Below, piece by piece: positions 1 to 7,890 of a stretch of DNA of 51,204 bases (position 1 is the stretch's first letter; the number at the start of each line of letters is the position of its first letter). The DNA is taken from contig CAYMCP010000012.1 in assembly GCA_964388965.1 (NCBI GenBank), positions 1 to 51,204 on the forward strand. The letters run 5' to 3'. Source of the DNA: Albibeggiatoa sp964388965. GTDB lineage: Bacteria; Pseudomonadota; Gammaproteobacteria; Beggiatoales; Beggiatoaceae. The notes under the pieces are model-generated. The model saw only the letters and a list, made by a program, of their open reading frames with translations, ran no database searches and had not been told where the DNA came from. The position numbers and the translations under genes are program-made.

Positions 1-337
1 TGTGATTATGCAGTGCCTGCTTGATATGTTCTACCGTGCCCTGCCCGTCCACCATGGAAAAATCTAAACGCATGACAAAATATCGATTGTGATTGGGCGT
101 GGGATTTTGTCCGATGTTCAAATGTCCAAATAAAGCTTCAAATTGATCTTTTTTAGCCACGTCGTAGTAATTTTCTAACATGCTTAAAATCAAACTTTTA
201 CCAAACCGGCGTGGACGCAAAAACAGTAGGTGCTTGGCGGAGTCTTCCAACAGGGTCAAATATTGGGTGCGGTCGGCGTAGTAATAGCCTTCGCTAATCA
301 CGGCGGCAAAATCCGCTAAACCATAAGGAAATTTCAT
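1..337 (-). CDS. AAA-ATPase-like protein (PF09820 type), 3' end beyond window
   Basis: About 112 residues are visible from an ATG at 337; the rest lies beyond the left edge. The N-terminus reads like the AAA-ATPase_like family, which usually carries a DUF1703 PD-(D/E)XK nuclease domain at its C-terminus. Visible hallmarks are MKFPYGLADFAAVI, then YYADRTQYL and the Walker-A-like motif LRPRRFGKSLI near residues 39-50. Family members are common in Beggiatoa-type genomes, Bacteroidetes and anaerobes, often in multiple copies, and their cellular role is not established. A solo copy of the MITE inverted-repeat end (378-393) lies just upstream. Frame and family are clear; the nuclease domain cannot be confirmed because it is outside the window. 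Confidence 0.8.
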   Translation of the reverse strand, partial: MKFPYGLADFAAVISEGYYYADRTQYLTLLEDSAKHLLFLRPRRFGKSLILSMLENYYDVAKKDQFEALFGHLNIGQNPTPNHNRYFVMRLDFSMVDGQGTVEHIKQALHNH

Positions 338-370
338 GTTTGTCTCGCTGTGCAAAGAGGAGTCAAATTT

Positions 371-1243
371 TTATTTGAACTGCGTAACGCCTATTTTTAA
401 TACCACCCATAATGTTATATCGGCACATAATACTATCATGCGAAATCCTGCAATAATAATCGCGGCATCAATGAGTTGCATTGAAAAATCTAACAAATTA
501 CCTGAAACAATTTCAAATACACCAATACCTTGTGGTGCAAAAATCGCCAAATAACCGATACCCCAAGAAAAAATATAATTCCCAGCAATTTCAAAAAAAT
601 TCATTTGATTCAGCAATTGCGGAAACGCGGATAAATAAAGAATAAATGCGCTTGATGAGATCGCCCAAATGAGTGGAAAGATACTTAAAGTCTTAAAATA
701 TTGCGCTACGTGTAACTGCGGTAATTTAGCGTAAGACCAAAGTAGTGGTGTCATCACGATACCAATTGAACTTGTCAGTACCGATAATCCAGCAATAATG
801 CCCCAAATATCGCTGCTTCCGCGAAAATAAAAAACTAAACTGCCACCCAATAAAAATGCCATCCATACCGCTTGAATATTTTCTAATAAAAACAATGCGC
901 CTAATTTGGATTTCTCTATGCCTAATTGATGAAAATCCACAATTTTACTGACTGAATGCCAAATGCCACCGGGAATATAACGTGCTGGTAAACGATTGAT
1001 ATGAATGTAAAAAATTTTTGCATAAGGTAATTGAGTATGTAAAATGAGCAATTGTAATTTAATTCTTTGCACTATAACGAAGTGTAATCCGACCCAAAAT
1101 AAAACAGCACTAGCTAAATAATGCCACTGTGTTTGTGCTAATAAAGTTTGGAATAAATCCTGCGATCGCCATGCAAAGTAAATTAAAAATAACAAAGCAA
1201 TAAAAGAAAATGCTGTTTGGGTAAAATATAATGTTTTTTTCAT
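371..1243 (-). CDS. Integral membrane protein, LPG-synthase-TM/YbhN-like
   Basis: A 290-residue polytopic membrane protein with about eight hydrophobic segments. The motif RLPARYIPGGIWHSVSK near residues 84-100 and the segment GIGYLAIFAPQGIGVFE near 233-249 resemble the lysylphosphatidylglycerol synthase transmembrane domain family (UPF0104/YbhN). Such stand-alone proteins often accompany glycosyltransferases or lipid-linked glycan genes, but none is adjacent here. The last codons (IGVTQFK, stop) are read through a copy of the MITE terminal repeat at 378-393, so the native C-terminus may have been replaced by an insertion. It lies 69 bp downstream of yihY on the same strand and may be cotranscribed with it. 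The substrate is unknown. Confidence 0.7.
   Translation of the reverse strand: MKKTLYFTQTAFSFIALLFLIYFAWRSQDLFQTLLAQTQWHYLASAVLFWVGLHFVIVQRIKLQLLILHTQLPYAKIFYIHINRLPARYIPGGIWHSVSKIVDFHQLGIEKSKLGALFLLENIQAVWMAFLLGGSLVFYFRGSSDIWGIIAGLSVLTSSIGIVMTPLLWSYAKLPQLHVAQYFKTLSIFPLIWAISSSAFILYLSAFPQLLNQMNFFEIAGNYIFSWGIGYLAIFAPQGIGVFEIVSGNLLDFSMQLIDAAIIIAGFRMIVLCADITLWVVLKIGVTQFK
378..393. repeat. Solo MITE terminal inverted repeat
   Basis: AACTGCGTAACGCCTA is identical to the right end of the MITE at 2734-2865. No matching left end or core sequence is seen to its left. It encodes the last residues of the membrane protein on the minus strand. It is probably a remnant of an element or one end of a deletion. 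Confidence 0.65.
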
Positions 1244-1312
1244 GTTAATAACACGCCACAGGCTTGGAATTTGAAAAATAATCGTAATGCGGAACGTCTA
1301 GGATACAAGCTA

Positions 1313-2659
1313 TTAAAGATTTCGGCTTGGTATTTGATACAACTGAGCAAGTGGCTTATCGAGTATCATTCCTAACACTCGGTTGGTTTCTTGTAAAATT
1401 TCATTCAGTGACATGTCTACCATATTGTCACTTTTACCTTGTTGGTGCAGTAGTAAACCAGACAAATCTTTGTATAAATCTAACAGGGTAAATTCATGAA
1501 TATCACGCGATAACATATAGTTGCCCTTTTCAGTACGGTGAATCCATTGTTTATCGTTTAAGTGATTCAACAATGCCTCTAAACTGACGTCAGGCAATGA
1601 GGATTCTAAACTAAGTAATTTTTTAAAACTTACATCTTGGCAAGATTTTTGTGCTTGGTATAAATGCCCTAAAATACGGTATGCCAAAACTAGGGCGTTG
1701 CCGGGTACGCAAGGAATTGCCTGCTCTTCTGGACGGTGATAAGTAGTCATGGAGCGCGTCACTTCTGCACCGAGTAGAATAATTAACCATGATAAATAAA
1801 CCCAAATCAGAAAGATAGGAATTACCGCTAATGTGCCGTAAACCAATTCGTAGGTCGGAAAGCGTGTGACGTAAAATGCAAATCCGCGTTTGGCAATTTC
1901 AAATAAAATAGCCGCTATTAATCCCCCCAAAATACCATGTAGCAATGGTACGTGCCGATAGGGAACACTGACGTAAATTAAAGTAAATGCAGTGGCACTA
2001 AGTAAAAATGGTGATACATGTAAAATTTGTTTTTTCACACCTAAAGTATCGGCAACACCTGACGATAATAAACTTAATTCAGCTAAAAAATAAGATGTGG
2101 CGACAATGCTAATCCCTAGTAGTAAAGGTCCTAAACTTAATACGACCCAATACATCATAAAAACCGATATACCTTGTCTTCGTTCTCGTTTGTGTACTTC
2201 CCAAATATCATTAAGCGCATGATCAATCGTCTCCATGAGTAAAAGCGCGGTAATGACTAAAAAAATCACACCTAATGCCGTTAATTGAGAGGCTTTTTTA
2301 GCAAATTCAATAAAATAGTCTTTAATCATTTCTTGTGATGCAGGAACGAAGTTCTTAAAAATAAAATCTTGTAACTGTTCGCTGACAGATTCAAATACAG
2401 GAAAGGCTGCCAAAATGGAAAATCCAACCGCTAACATTGGTACAAGTGATAGTAGTGTGGCGTAGGTTAAGGCGGCAGCGGTCTGAGCACAACGGTCGGA
2501 GATAAAACGCATTGCCACATAGTGAATAAATTTGAATATCCAGATTAGTGGGTGCGAAATAAATAATGAGATTGAGTAAAGCAATCTTAACACTAAACCG
2601 AAAGTGACAGGTTGAGTAAGTAGTGCGTAGATTGACGACATAAATTTAACTATTTTCAT
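1313..2659 (-). CDS. yihY: YihY/BrkB family membrane protein with C-terminal winged helix
   Basis: About 448 residues from the ATG at 2659. The open frame continues upstream to a GTG at 2752, but those first codons lie in the MITE end and its flank, so the shorter start is preferred (another ATG is at 2641). The core has about six membrane segments with the family signature AAALTYATLLSLVPMLAVG and a WVYLSWLIILLGAE segment. Beyond the membrane domain there are about 100 soluble residues (from about ALVLAYRILGHLYQ to GNYMLSRD) that look like a winged helix, as in proteins formerly misnamed ribonuclease BN. The function of the family is unresolved (envelope integrity or transport has been proposed). 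Insertion of the MITE 75 bp upstream probably altered its leader. Confidence 0.85.
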   Translation of the reverse strand: MKIVKFMSSIYALLTQPVTFGLVLRLLYSISLFISHPLIWIFKFIHYVAMRFISDRCAQTAAALTYATLLSLVPMLAVGFSILAAFPVFESVSEQLQDFIFKNFVPASQEMIKDYFIEFAKKASQLTALGVIFLVITALLLMETIDHALNDIWEVHKRERRQGISVFMMYWVVLSLGPLLLGISIVATSYFLAELSLLSSGVADTLGVKKQILHVSPFLLSATAFTLIYVSVPYRHVPLLHGILGGLIAAILFEIAKRGFAFYVTRFPTYELVYGTLAVIPIFLIWVYLSWLIILLGAEVTRSMTTYHRPEEQAIPCVPGNALVLAYRILGHLYQAQKSCQDVSFKKLLSLESSLPDVSLEALLNHLNDKQWIHRTEKGNYMLSRDIHEFTLLDLYKDLSGLLLHQQGKSDNMVDMSLNEILQETNRVLGMILDKPLAQLYQIPSRNL

Positions 2660-2727
2660 TTTGCTTAGTGGATTTATTGTATTCGTATTGTCATCAATTG
2701 AGTAGTCTTGTTTAAGCTGAATTTGAT

Positions 2728-2871
2728 AATTGTTAGGAGTTACGCAGTTCACACGAAAATTTTACGCTATATTTGCAACTCACGATAAATCAGGACGCAG
2801 AGCGTTCTTGCTGCCTCCTAACGGAGACCATTGGAACGAGGAATACTTTAACTGCGTAACGCCTAAATTGT
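2728..2871. mobile_element. MITE-like element (132 bp) with 6-bp target duplication
   Basis: The element at 2734-2865 is bounded by 16-bp terminal inverted repeats, TAGGAGTTACGCAGTT and AACTGCGTAACGCCTA (one mismatch). It is flanked on both sides by aattgt (2728-2733 and 2866-2871), a perfect direct repeat that indicates transposition. No transposase is encoded. The core on the minus strand matches the core of the element at 43872-43988 over about 54 bp at roughly 90 percent. It contains two potential hairpins, around ACGCAGAGCGT and around the CTAACGG...CCATTGG half-sites. The mobilising IS family was not recognised. Confidence 0.85.
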
Positions 2872-2896
2872 AACAAAAAGTTTATCTTTTTTAATC

Positions 2897-2925
2897 TTGA
2901 CAACGTAACCATGCTCATCTAAGAT
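2897..2925 (+). promoter_or_regulatory. Sigma-70 promoter upstream of the small Cys-rich ORF
   Basis: TTGACA (2897-2902) is followed after exactly 17 bp by TAAGAT (2920-2925). It points towards the small ORF at 3086 and would give a leader of about 150 nt. No other plus-strand gene is present here. The -35 match is perfect and the -10 is 4 of 6. Confidence 0.5.
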
Positions 2926-3085
2926 TTAATCAATTGCTTAAATTTTAATTTATATTAACTTATATTTAAAAATTAAATTATTTAAAAAAAAGCACAAAGG
3001 ACTGGCGCGCTTCACGAGGTTTTTTTAATTATTTTTAACAATAGATTTTTTTGTCATTTCTTTTTTTTCCAAGAAGGAGCCAACC

Positions 3086-3220
3086 ATGTGCATATTCATA
3101 TTATCTTGCATCTACGAATACCTTGTTTGGTTACAAGAGTGTGGGCACTCACAAGAGGCTGAAGACTGTGCTTTAGAATTGTATGATAAGTTATGCGATT
3201 ATAAGGAGTGTGAAATGTAG
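3086..3220 (+). CDS. Small Cys-rich hypothetical protein (44 aa)
   Basis: An ORF of 44 residues is preceded by a near-ideal Shine-Dalgarno sequence, AAGAAGGAG ending 6-7 nt before the ATG, and by the promoter at 2897-2925. The product has six cysteines (positions 2, 8, 19, 28, 37, 42), is acidic, and contains LWLQECGHSQEAEDC-like spacing that could form an amphipathic helix pair. I do not recognise a family. It occupies the 600-bp space between yihY and the STAND gene, on the opposite strand from both. Support is only the signals and the reading frame, so it could be spurious. Confidence 0.45.
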   Translation: MCIFILSCIYEYLVWLQECGHSQEAEDCALELYDKLCDYKECEM

Positions 3221-3309
3221 AAAATCACTAAAAATCACCGCTGACCTCATTCATTTTAATTTTCACAACAATACGACAAAAAAGGAATTATTTTGTTTCC
3301 AGATACATT

Positions 3310-3341
3310 CTCGTTTCATTGAACGCGCAAAATGAAACGAG
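3310..3341 (-). terminator. Hairpin just after the STAND gene
   Basis: CTCGTTTCAT and ATGAAACGAG form a perfect 10-bp stem with a 12-nt loop, 8 nt beyond the stop codon of the STAND ATPase gene. There is no strong U-tract on the minus strand, so it may be a weak terminator or an mRNA-stabilising hairpin. Confidence 0.5.
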
Positions 3342-3349
3342 TATTTTCA

Positions 3350-5212
3350 CTATTTAGAACTTCCCATTAATTCCTCTGGGAATGGCTCTACCCACTTCCA
3401 ATCTGGCGCGGCTTCTTTCGACTGATGAACCAAAGCTTGTAATTCTTTATTACTACTATCAGACACTTTATCCCATAAATGATTAAGAATCTGTGAGGCT
3501 AAATCTTCTTGTTTATGTCTGCTCAACAGCACCGACGCGCCTTCGTATAATGCCTCCCGCACAATCATAATATCTTCGTCACCTTCAAACCAATCGTAAT
3601 CCATTAGTAATACATGAAACGGTGTGATTTCTAATTTTTTCTGAATCCAATCTAAATCTAACAATAATGTTTTTAATTCACCTTTCCGATTGGCATTATA
3701 CAAGTGCATACCTAAATATTGAAAGAAATAACCATCATTAGGTCCGCTAATCCAACCATGTTGATCACATAAACGACGATAAGCGACTAGTAAATGATTG
3801 TGTAACTTATCCGGTTCTGATTCTGCGTGAACGAATTCATATTGATAAGAGTGTAAAGATACCGCCTTTCCTGATGAAAAATCATGGAGTTGTAACATAT
3901 CGCGTGCTGCCAATTCCGCTAGGAAATTTTCTACATCTTCATTGGACATTTGATATAAATATCGCCATAACACCTTAATCGCCGTGACTGGAATGCGCGT
4001 ATAATCACCAAATACGGATAGCGAAGAGTAATATTCACCCTGCTCGCCTAAATCTTCCACATTCATAAATAAAGCTTGCATTAAAATGTGTGGATATTTT
4101 TTAGGAAATTCAAAATCAGTATTTTGCAACTCTCTCACAACGTCCTTCCATTCGTCTAACGCCCGCCGCTTGGCAACGTGCGCGACATATCCCAATAACG
4201 AAGGGGAATATTGACAGAGTTTTGCTAATGAATCTAATTTAATTGGTACATTTTCACGTTTAATTTGCGTTCCAACACGCTGCATAAAATAATTTACCGC
4301 ATTTTCTGGTAAAAACGCCTCTAAATTAAAATGTACTGTGGTTGGTAAAAAGTATTTTAAAATCTCAAAAAAACCCTCTTCACTGGTCGTAATTAACATT
4401 TGTCCATATTGACCTAACACATTGAATGGTAAAATATCTTGCGGATCAATTGCATCGTCAAATACAACTAGACAAGTTTGAGTAGCAGTTAAACGCTTAA
4501 TACGTTCACCGGCGGCTTCCATATCCACAAAAGATAATTTTTTCTCATCCAAGTTATGAGAAATGTACATCATACGCGATAATAAATCCGGGTCTTTCCC
4601 CATTTCTATCCAAAAAATACCATCAGGATAAGCAGTGCGAATCGCGCTATCTCGCGCTAAAGTCGCAGCTAATACTGATTTACCCAAGCCTACAGATGCT
4701 GACAATAAAATTGGGGGACGTGCTTCTTTATATTCAACCAATATTTGCTGTTTAATTTGGTTAAATAATGTATTATTAATTACAGTATTACTCGGTAAAG
4801 CCGGGACATTATGCAACGTTGCCGGTTGCGTATCTTTTTTAAGTTGAGCAAGTTGGTGGCGAATACGTTGTAATTCTTTTTCAATATCCTCCATAATTTC
4901 TTGTAATAACAATTGGCGTTTTAGGTCAACTTTTAAATTTTTATACTCATGCAGTTTAATTATCAGTTTTTCAAAGCGGCTATGATAATGTTTAAGTCGT
5001 TCAACATGTTGTTCTGACAGTTGTTTTTCTGCACGTAGAGGACTTTTTGTTTGTTGACCGCTATCATCGGCTAATGTCGCTAAATCATCAATATCATCCA
5101 ACAAATTTTGAAATTCATCCATTGACAAGACAATAGCTGTTTTATTGCCCAATTCGTCAATTAAGTACTGTTTATGCAATAGTTTCTGATCTACCATTTT
5201 CGACGCTATCAC
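3350..5212 (-). CDS. STAND (NB-ARC/APAF1-like) ATPase with Phd-like N-terminus, no WD40
   Basis: A 620-residue protein started at a GTG (5212) behind GAGGGGG; an ATG five codons in is the alternative. Residues 12-50 (YLIDELGNKTAIVLS, then MDEFQNLLDDIDDLATLA) resemble Phd/RelB-type antitoxin N-termini. Residues 60-130 are a charged coiled coil. The ATPase follows: Walker A SASVGLGKSV at 171-180, Walker B CLVVFDDA at 247-254 and sensor MLITTSE at 272-278. A winged helix spans about 398-442, then an APAF1_C-like helical region runs 450-590 (VSLHSYQYEFVHAE). Relatives usually continue into WD40 propellers; here the protein stops at the linker (WKWVEPFPEEL). STAND proteins are signal-sensing switches, several of them antiviral. 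The role here is inferred to be regulatory or defensive. Confidence 0.85.
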   Translation of the reverse strand: MIASKMVDQKLLHKQYLIDELGNKTAIVLSMDEFQNLLDDIDDLATLADDSGQQTKSPLRAEKQLSEQHVERLKHYHSRFEKLIIKLHEYKNLKVDLKRQLLLQEIMEDIEKELQRIRHQLAQLKKDTQPATLHNVPALPSNTVINNTLFNQIKQQILVEYKEARPPILLSASVGLGKSVLAATLARDSAIRTAYPDGIFWIEMGKDPDLLSRMMYISHNLDEKKLSFVDMEAAGERIKRLTATQTCLVVFDDAIDPQDILPFNVLGQYGQMLITTSEEGFFEILKYFLPTTVHFNLEAFLPENAVNYFMQRVGTQIKRENVPIKLDSLAKLCQYSPSLLGYVAHVAKRRALDEWKDVVRELQNTDFEFPKKYPHILMQALFMNVEDLGEQGEYYSSLSVFGDYTRIPVTAIKVLWRYLYQMSNEDVENFLAELAARDMLQLHDFSSGKAVSLHSYQYEFVHAESEPDKLHNHLLVAYRRLCDQHGWISGPNDGYFFQYLGMHLYNANRKGELKTLLLDLDWIQKKLEITPFHVLLMDYDWFEGDEDIMIVREALYEGASVLLSRHKQEDLASQILNHLWDKVSDSSNKELQALVHQSKEAAPDWKWVEPFPEELMGSSK

Positions 5213-5317
5213 AAATTTACCCCCTCATGAATAGAAATTTTAAAATAGGTGAGAAATCATCTATTGATCACTCACTTTACGCAGATAATACCTTGTTATT
5301 ACAAGCAATTTTTAGCT

Positions 5318-6563
5318 TTACCGTTCCATCAAAAGCATCTCAATGTTTTCTAAATTCTTTTTACTAACTGCTTTGATTTCAGATAAAGCTTGATAAGGTC
5401 TATTATCAATTAACTGATTGATCTTTTTATCGTTTAGATTTGTTGCGCGTTTCATCTTAAAAAACAACTCAACTTTATCCATTTGATTTAATGTAGCTAG
5501 GAAATCGTCATTTGCTGTATCTTGCATAGCAGTGACTGGCGTGATCGACGTAGTTTGTTTAGTTGGCTTGGGTTTAACCGCAGCAGATTTTGAAACCTCA
5601 TCTGTTAGTGTAGGCAAGGTTTGTAATTTTTCGATAGTTTTACTTGCAACACCTTTTACGGCATTCAACGCATTTTCCGACGCAAAAGGTCTATTTTTCA
5701 AAATTAACTGAGTCGCGGGTTTGTTAATTTGTAATTGCTTGAATTTTGCTGTTAGTTTATCTTTAGGTAACTCATTAATTAATCTCAAATAAAGAGAGGC
5801 AGAAACAACGGAGTCTTGAAGCACATCTTGTTTAGAAGATTCGTCTTTCGTTTTTTGATCCGTAAGTGATGNNNNNNNNNNNNNNNNNNNNNNNNNNNNN
5901 NNNNNNNNNNNNNNNNNNNNNNNNNNNNNNNNNNNNNNNNNNNNNNNNNNNNNNNNNNNNNNNNNNNNNNNGCTTCGTTTTTTGATCCGTAAGTGATGGC
6001 TTCGTTTTTTGATCCGTAAGTGATGGCTTCGTTTTTTGATCCGTAAGTGATGGTGTTTCAATTTTAGGTTCTATTTCAACCTGTTGCGGCTTAATTGCTT
6101 GCTCAATAGGCTGTAATTCAGGCATTGGTCTATTTGCAAGCTGCGCCTCAATTGCCGTTAATCTATCCGTTATAGGCTGTAAATAGGTTTCAAATAATGA
6201 TTCTAACTGCTGTCCAGAAACATTATTTACAGATGGAGCATCTATTTGCTGAGATTGTCTAAAAATTTGAATCTGTTTTTGAATCGTCTCTTGAGTATCC
6301 GTAGTCACGATATAAGCGTCGATAATGTCACCACGAATAGGGTCTATTTCTCTTGCTTTCATTGCTGCATAATATTCAAAATCACCGTGAATGACTCGAT
6401 AATGTTCAACACCCTCCCGACAAACAATAATGGGAGAAATAACGCCTTCTATATCAAGAATTAACTGTGCAGCAATATTCAATTTTTCTTCACTAAATTG
6501 CGCTTTAGCAGTATCACAACGAATATTTTTTACTGAAACAATAGCAGGAGATAATTTTGCCAT
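5318..6563 (-). CDS. ParB-like N-terminal domain protein with tandem HhH C-terminus (interrupted by assembly gap)
   Basis: One gene interrupted by a 100-N gap: 197 residues before the gap and 184 after. Residues 1-95 match a ParB/Spo0J N-terminal domain (GVISPIIVCREG, then YRVIHGDFEYYAA at about 55-67). The CTP-binding motif GERRxRA of canonical ParB is replaced by GDFEYYAA. A linker follows with PSLTDQKTK repeated at least three times, encoded by the 27-bp tandem repeat in which the gap lies. The C-terminal half has two copies of an about 55-residue unit with NRPFAS...VKGVASKTIEKL and NRPYQALSEIKAVSKKNL, resembling ComEA-type helix-hairpin-helix DNA-binding motifs. The start lies 5 nt after the ParA-fusion stop, so the two are cotranscribed. 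The apparent frame shift across the gap is an artefact of its arbitrary length. Confidence 0.8.
5845..6052. repeat. 27-bp coding tandem repeat spanning the assembly gap
   Basis: Three perfect copies of a 27-bp unit occupy 5972-6052, and a fourth copy with two differences ends exactly at 5871, immediately before the N run. Each unit encodes PSLTDQKTK on the minus strand. The gap begins and ends at unit boundaries, so the missing sequence should be a multiple of 27 bp. With that length both coding halves are in the same frame. Confidence 0.9.
5872..5971. other. Assembly gap (100 N)
   Basis: A run of exactly 100 N, the conventional placeholder for a gap of unknown size. It falls inside the tandem repeat of the ParB-like gene, which explains why the assembly broke here. 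Confidence 0.99.
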
Positions 6564-6568
6564 ATTTT

Positions 6569-7882
6569 TTAACGCACTCTTTCGTAAATAACATCAGCTA
6601 ATCTACTAAATTCTTCGGCTGATTTTGAATGTGGTTTGTAGTCAAAAATAGAACGTGGATCAGTCAACTCAAGTTCACCTACGGTTACAGTCTGTTCAAC
6701 ACATTTTGCCAAATCATCCAATTCGTGAATAACACATTGTTCTAAAACGTCTAATCCATATCGTGCCCTGACGGCTGCAATACGATTAGATAATGTGCCT
6801 TGTGCAAATTTTGCGTTAGCGGATACTTTGGTAGGTAAAACGCCAATGACCTCTAAAGGTGAAATGTTAATCATTTCCTTAAAACCATTAACTTCATTAA
6901 CAAAATTCTTGACATTATCTAAACCCTCATTCGCAAACGGTTTCAAATCAGAGGGTATCAGTAAATAATTGGCTGCGATCAGTGCAATTCTGGCATATAA
7001 GTTCAGAGAAGGTGGTGTATCAATTAAAACAATATCGTAATCGTTTTCAACTCGTTCGAGTTTTTTTAGCAAAACCATGCGACTAAAATCTAAACGGTTT
7101 AATTCATTTTCATGCTCCATAAGGTGAATATGTGCAGGAATGACATCAATTTTATACCCTGTATAACGCGCAGGACGTGCAACCTCTTTAATGGAAAAAG
7201 CATCTTGATGTTTCAAAAGATGGTAGATATATTTATCTTTAATGTCATCTTTTTCCTCATCACCGAAATTTAACAAGCCAGTAGCAAAAGTCGAATTTGC
7301 CTGACTATCTAAGTCGATGATGAGAACCCGGTGCGCTTTTTTGGCGAATGCTGCGGCTAAGTTTACAACAGTCGTTGTTTTACCTACGCCACCCTTATTG
7401 TGATAAACCGCAATTATTCTCATATACTGTCGTTCCGTTATCTGATGTTGAAAAAATAATGTTTCCCTGCCAATTAATTTGTTAATTTCTGGTATTTCTT
7501 GTTCGATGTTAGAGGTATAACAGTTAAATATTAACGTAATTTTTTCGTTATTCACCCTAGAATAAATCCTAATTTCTCTACCATTAGTCAATAAACCATA
7601 CTGAATATTTAACTCAAGCATATATTCTTTTAACTGTTGAAGATGATCATTAAGTTGTTTGCTAGGATGTTTACTTTCTATCACAACTTTGGGAATAGAC
7701 TTATTTTCCTTATCTACGGGATGAGTTAAAAAATCCAACCGAAATCGATTTTCTTTTTTTTCCTGATGCCAAGTGTCGATTGTATAACCCAGAGCAGGTA
7801 GCAAATAACTGACAATTAATTTACTTTCAACTTCTCTCTCATTGCTGCAATAATCTGGTGTAAATTTTTTCACTTCGCTCAT
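6569..7882 (-). CDS. HsdR-N-type PD-(D/E)XK nuclease domain fused to ParA ATPase
   Basis: A 437-residue continuous fusion. Residues 10-150 match the type I restriction HsdR N-terminal nuclease fold. They show EREVESKLIVSYLLPALGY, D50 in FRLDF, E69-S-K71 in VVIESKHP, and the motif Q83-x3-Y87 (QLKEY), so the usual catalytic residues are present. Residues 154-437 are a ParA/Soj deviant-Walker ATPase with KGGVGKTT at 163-170, DLDSQAN at 190-196 and IDTPPSLN further on. ParA proteins of plasmids and chromosomes usually carry an HTH or nothing at the N-terminus, not a nuclease. The ATG is 8 nt after the pbpC stop, and the ParB-like gene follows after 5 nt. Likely a nuclease-armed partition-like system; substrate and target are unknown. 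Confidence 0.88.
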   Translation of the reverse strand: MSEVKKFTPDYCSNEREVESKLIVSYLLPALGYTIDTWHQEKKENRFRLDFLTHPVDKENKSIPKVVIESKHPSKQLNDHLQQLKEYMLELNIQYGLLTNGREIRIYSRVNNEKITLIFNCYTSNIEQEIPEINKLIGRETLFFQHQITERQYMRIIAVYHNKGGVGKTTTVVNLAAAFAKKAHRVLIIDLDSQANSTFATGLLNFGDEEKDDIKDKYIYHLLKHQDAFSIKEVARPARYTGYKIDVIPAHIHLMEHENELNRLDFSRMVLLKKLERVENDYDIVLIDTPPSLNLYARIALIAANYLLIPSDLKPFANEGLDNVKNFVNEVNGFKEMINISPLEVIGVLPTKVSANAKFAQGTLSNRIAAVRARYGLDVLEQCVIHELDDLAKCVEQTVTVGELELTDPRSIFDYKPHSKSAEEFSRLADVIYERVR

Positions 7883-7890
7883 TTCTCAGA

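Noticed and set aside
2660..2752. 31-residue N-terminal extension of YihY from a GTG start
   Set aside because: The GTG and first codons derive from the MITE terminal repeat; internal ATGs fit the family start better.
5972..6052. Regular 27-bp repeats that might be a CRISPR array
   Set aside because: The units are directly contiguous with no spacers and keep the reading frame of the ParB-like gene, so they are a coding tandem repeat.
5318..6061. Separate short gene starting with His/Lys/Arg-rich repeats
   Set aside because: The N-terminal part is the 27-bp repeat read in the wrong frame across a gap of arbitrary length; only the part after the gap is real.
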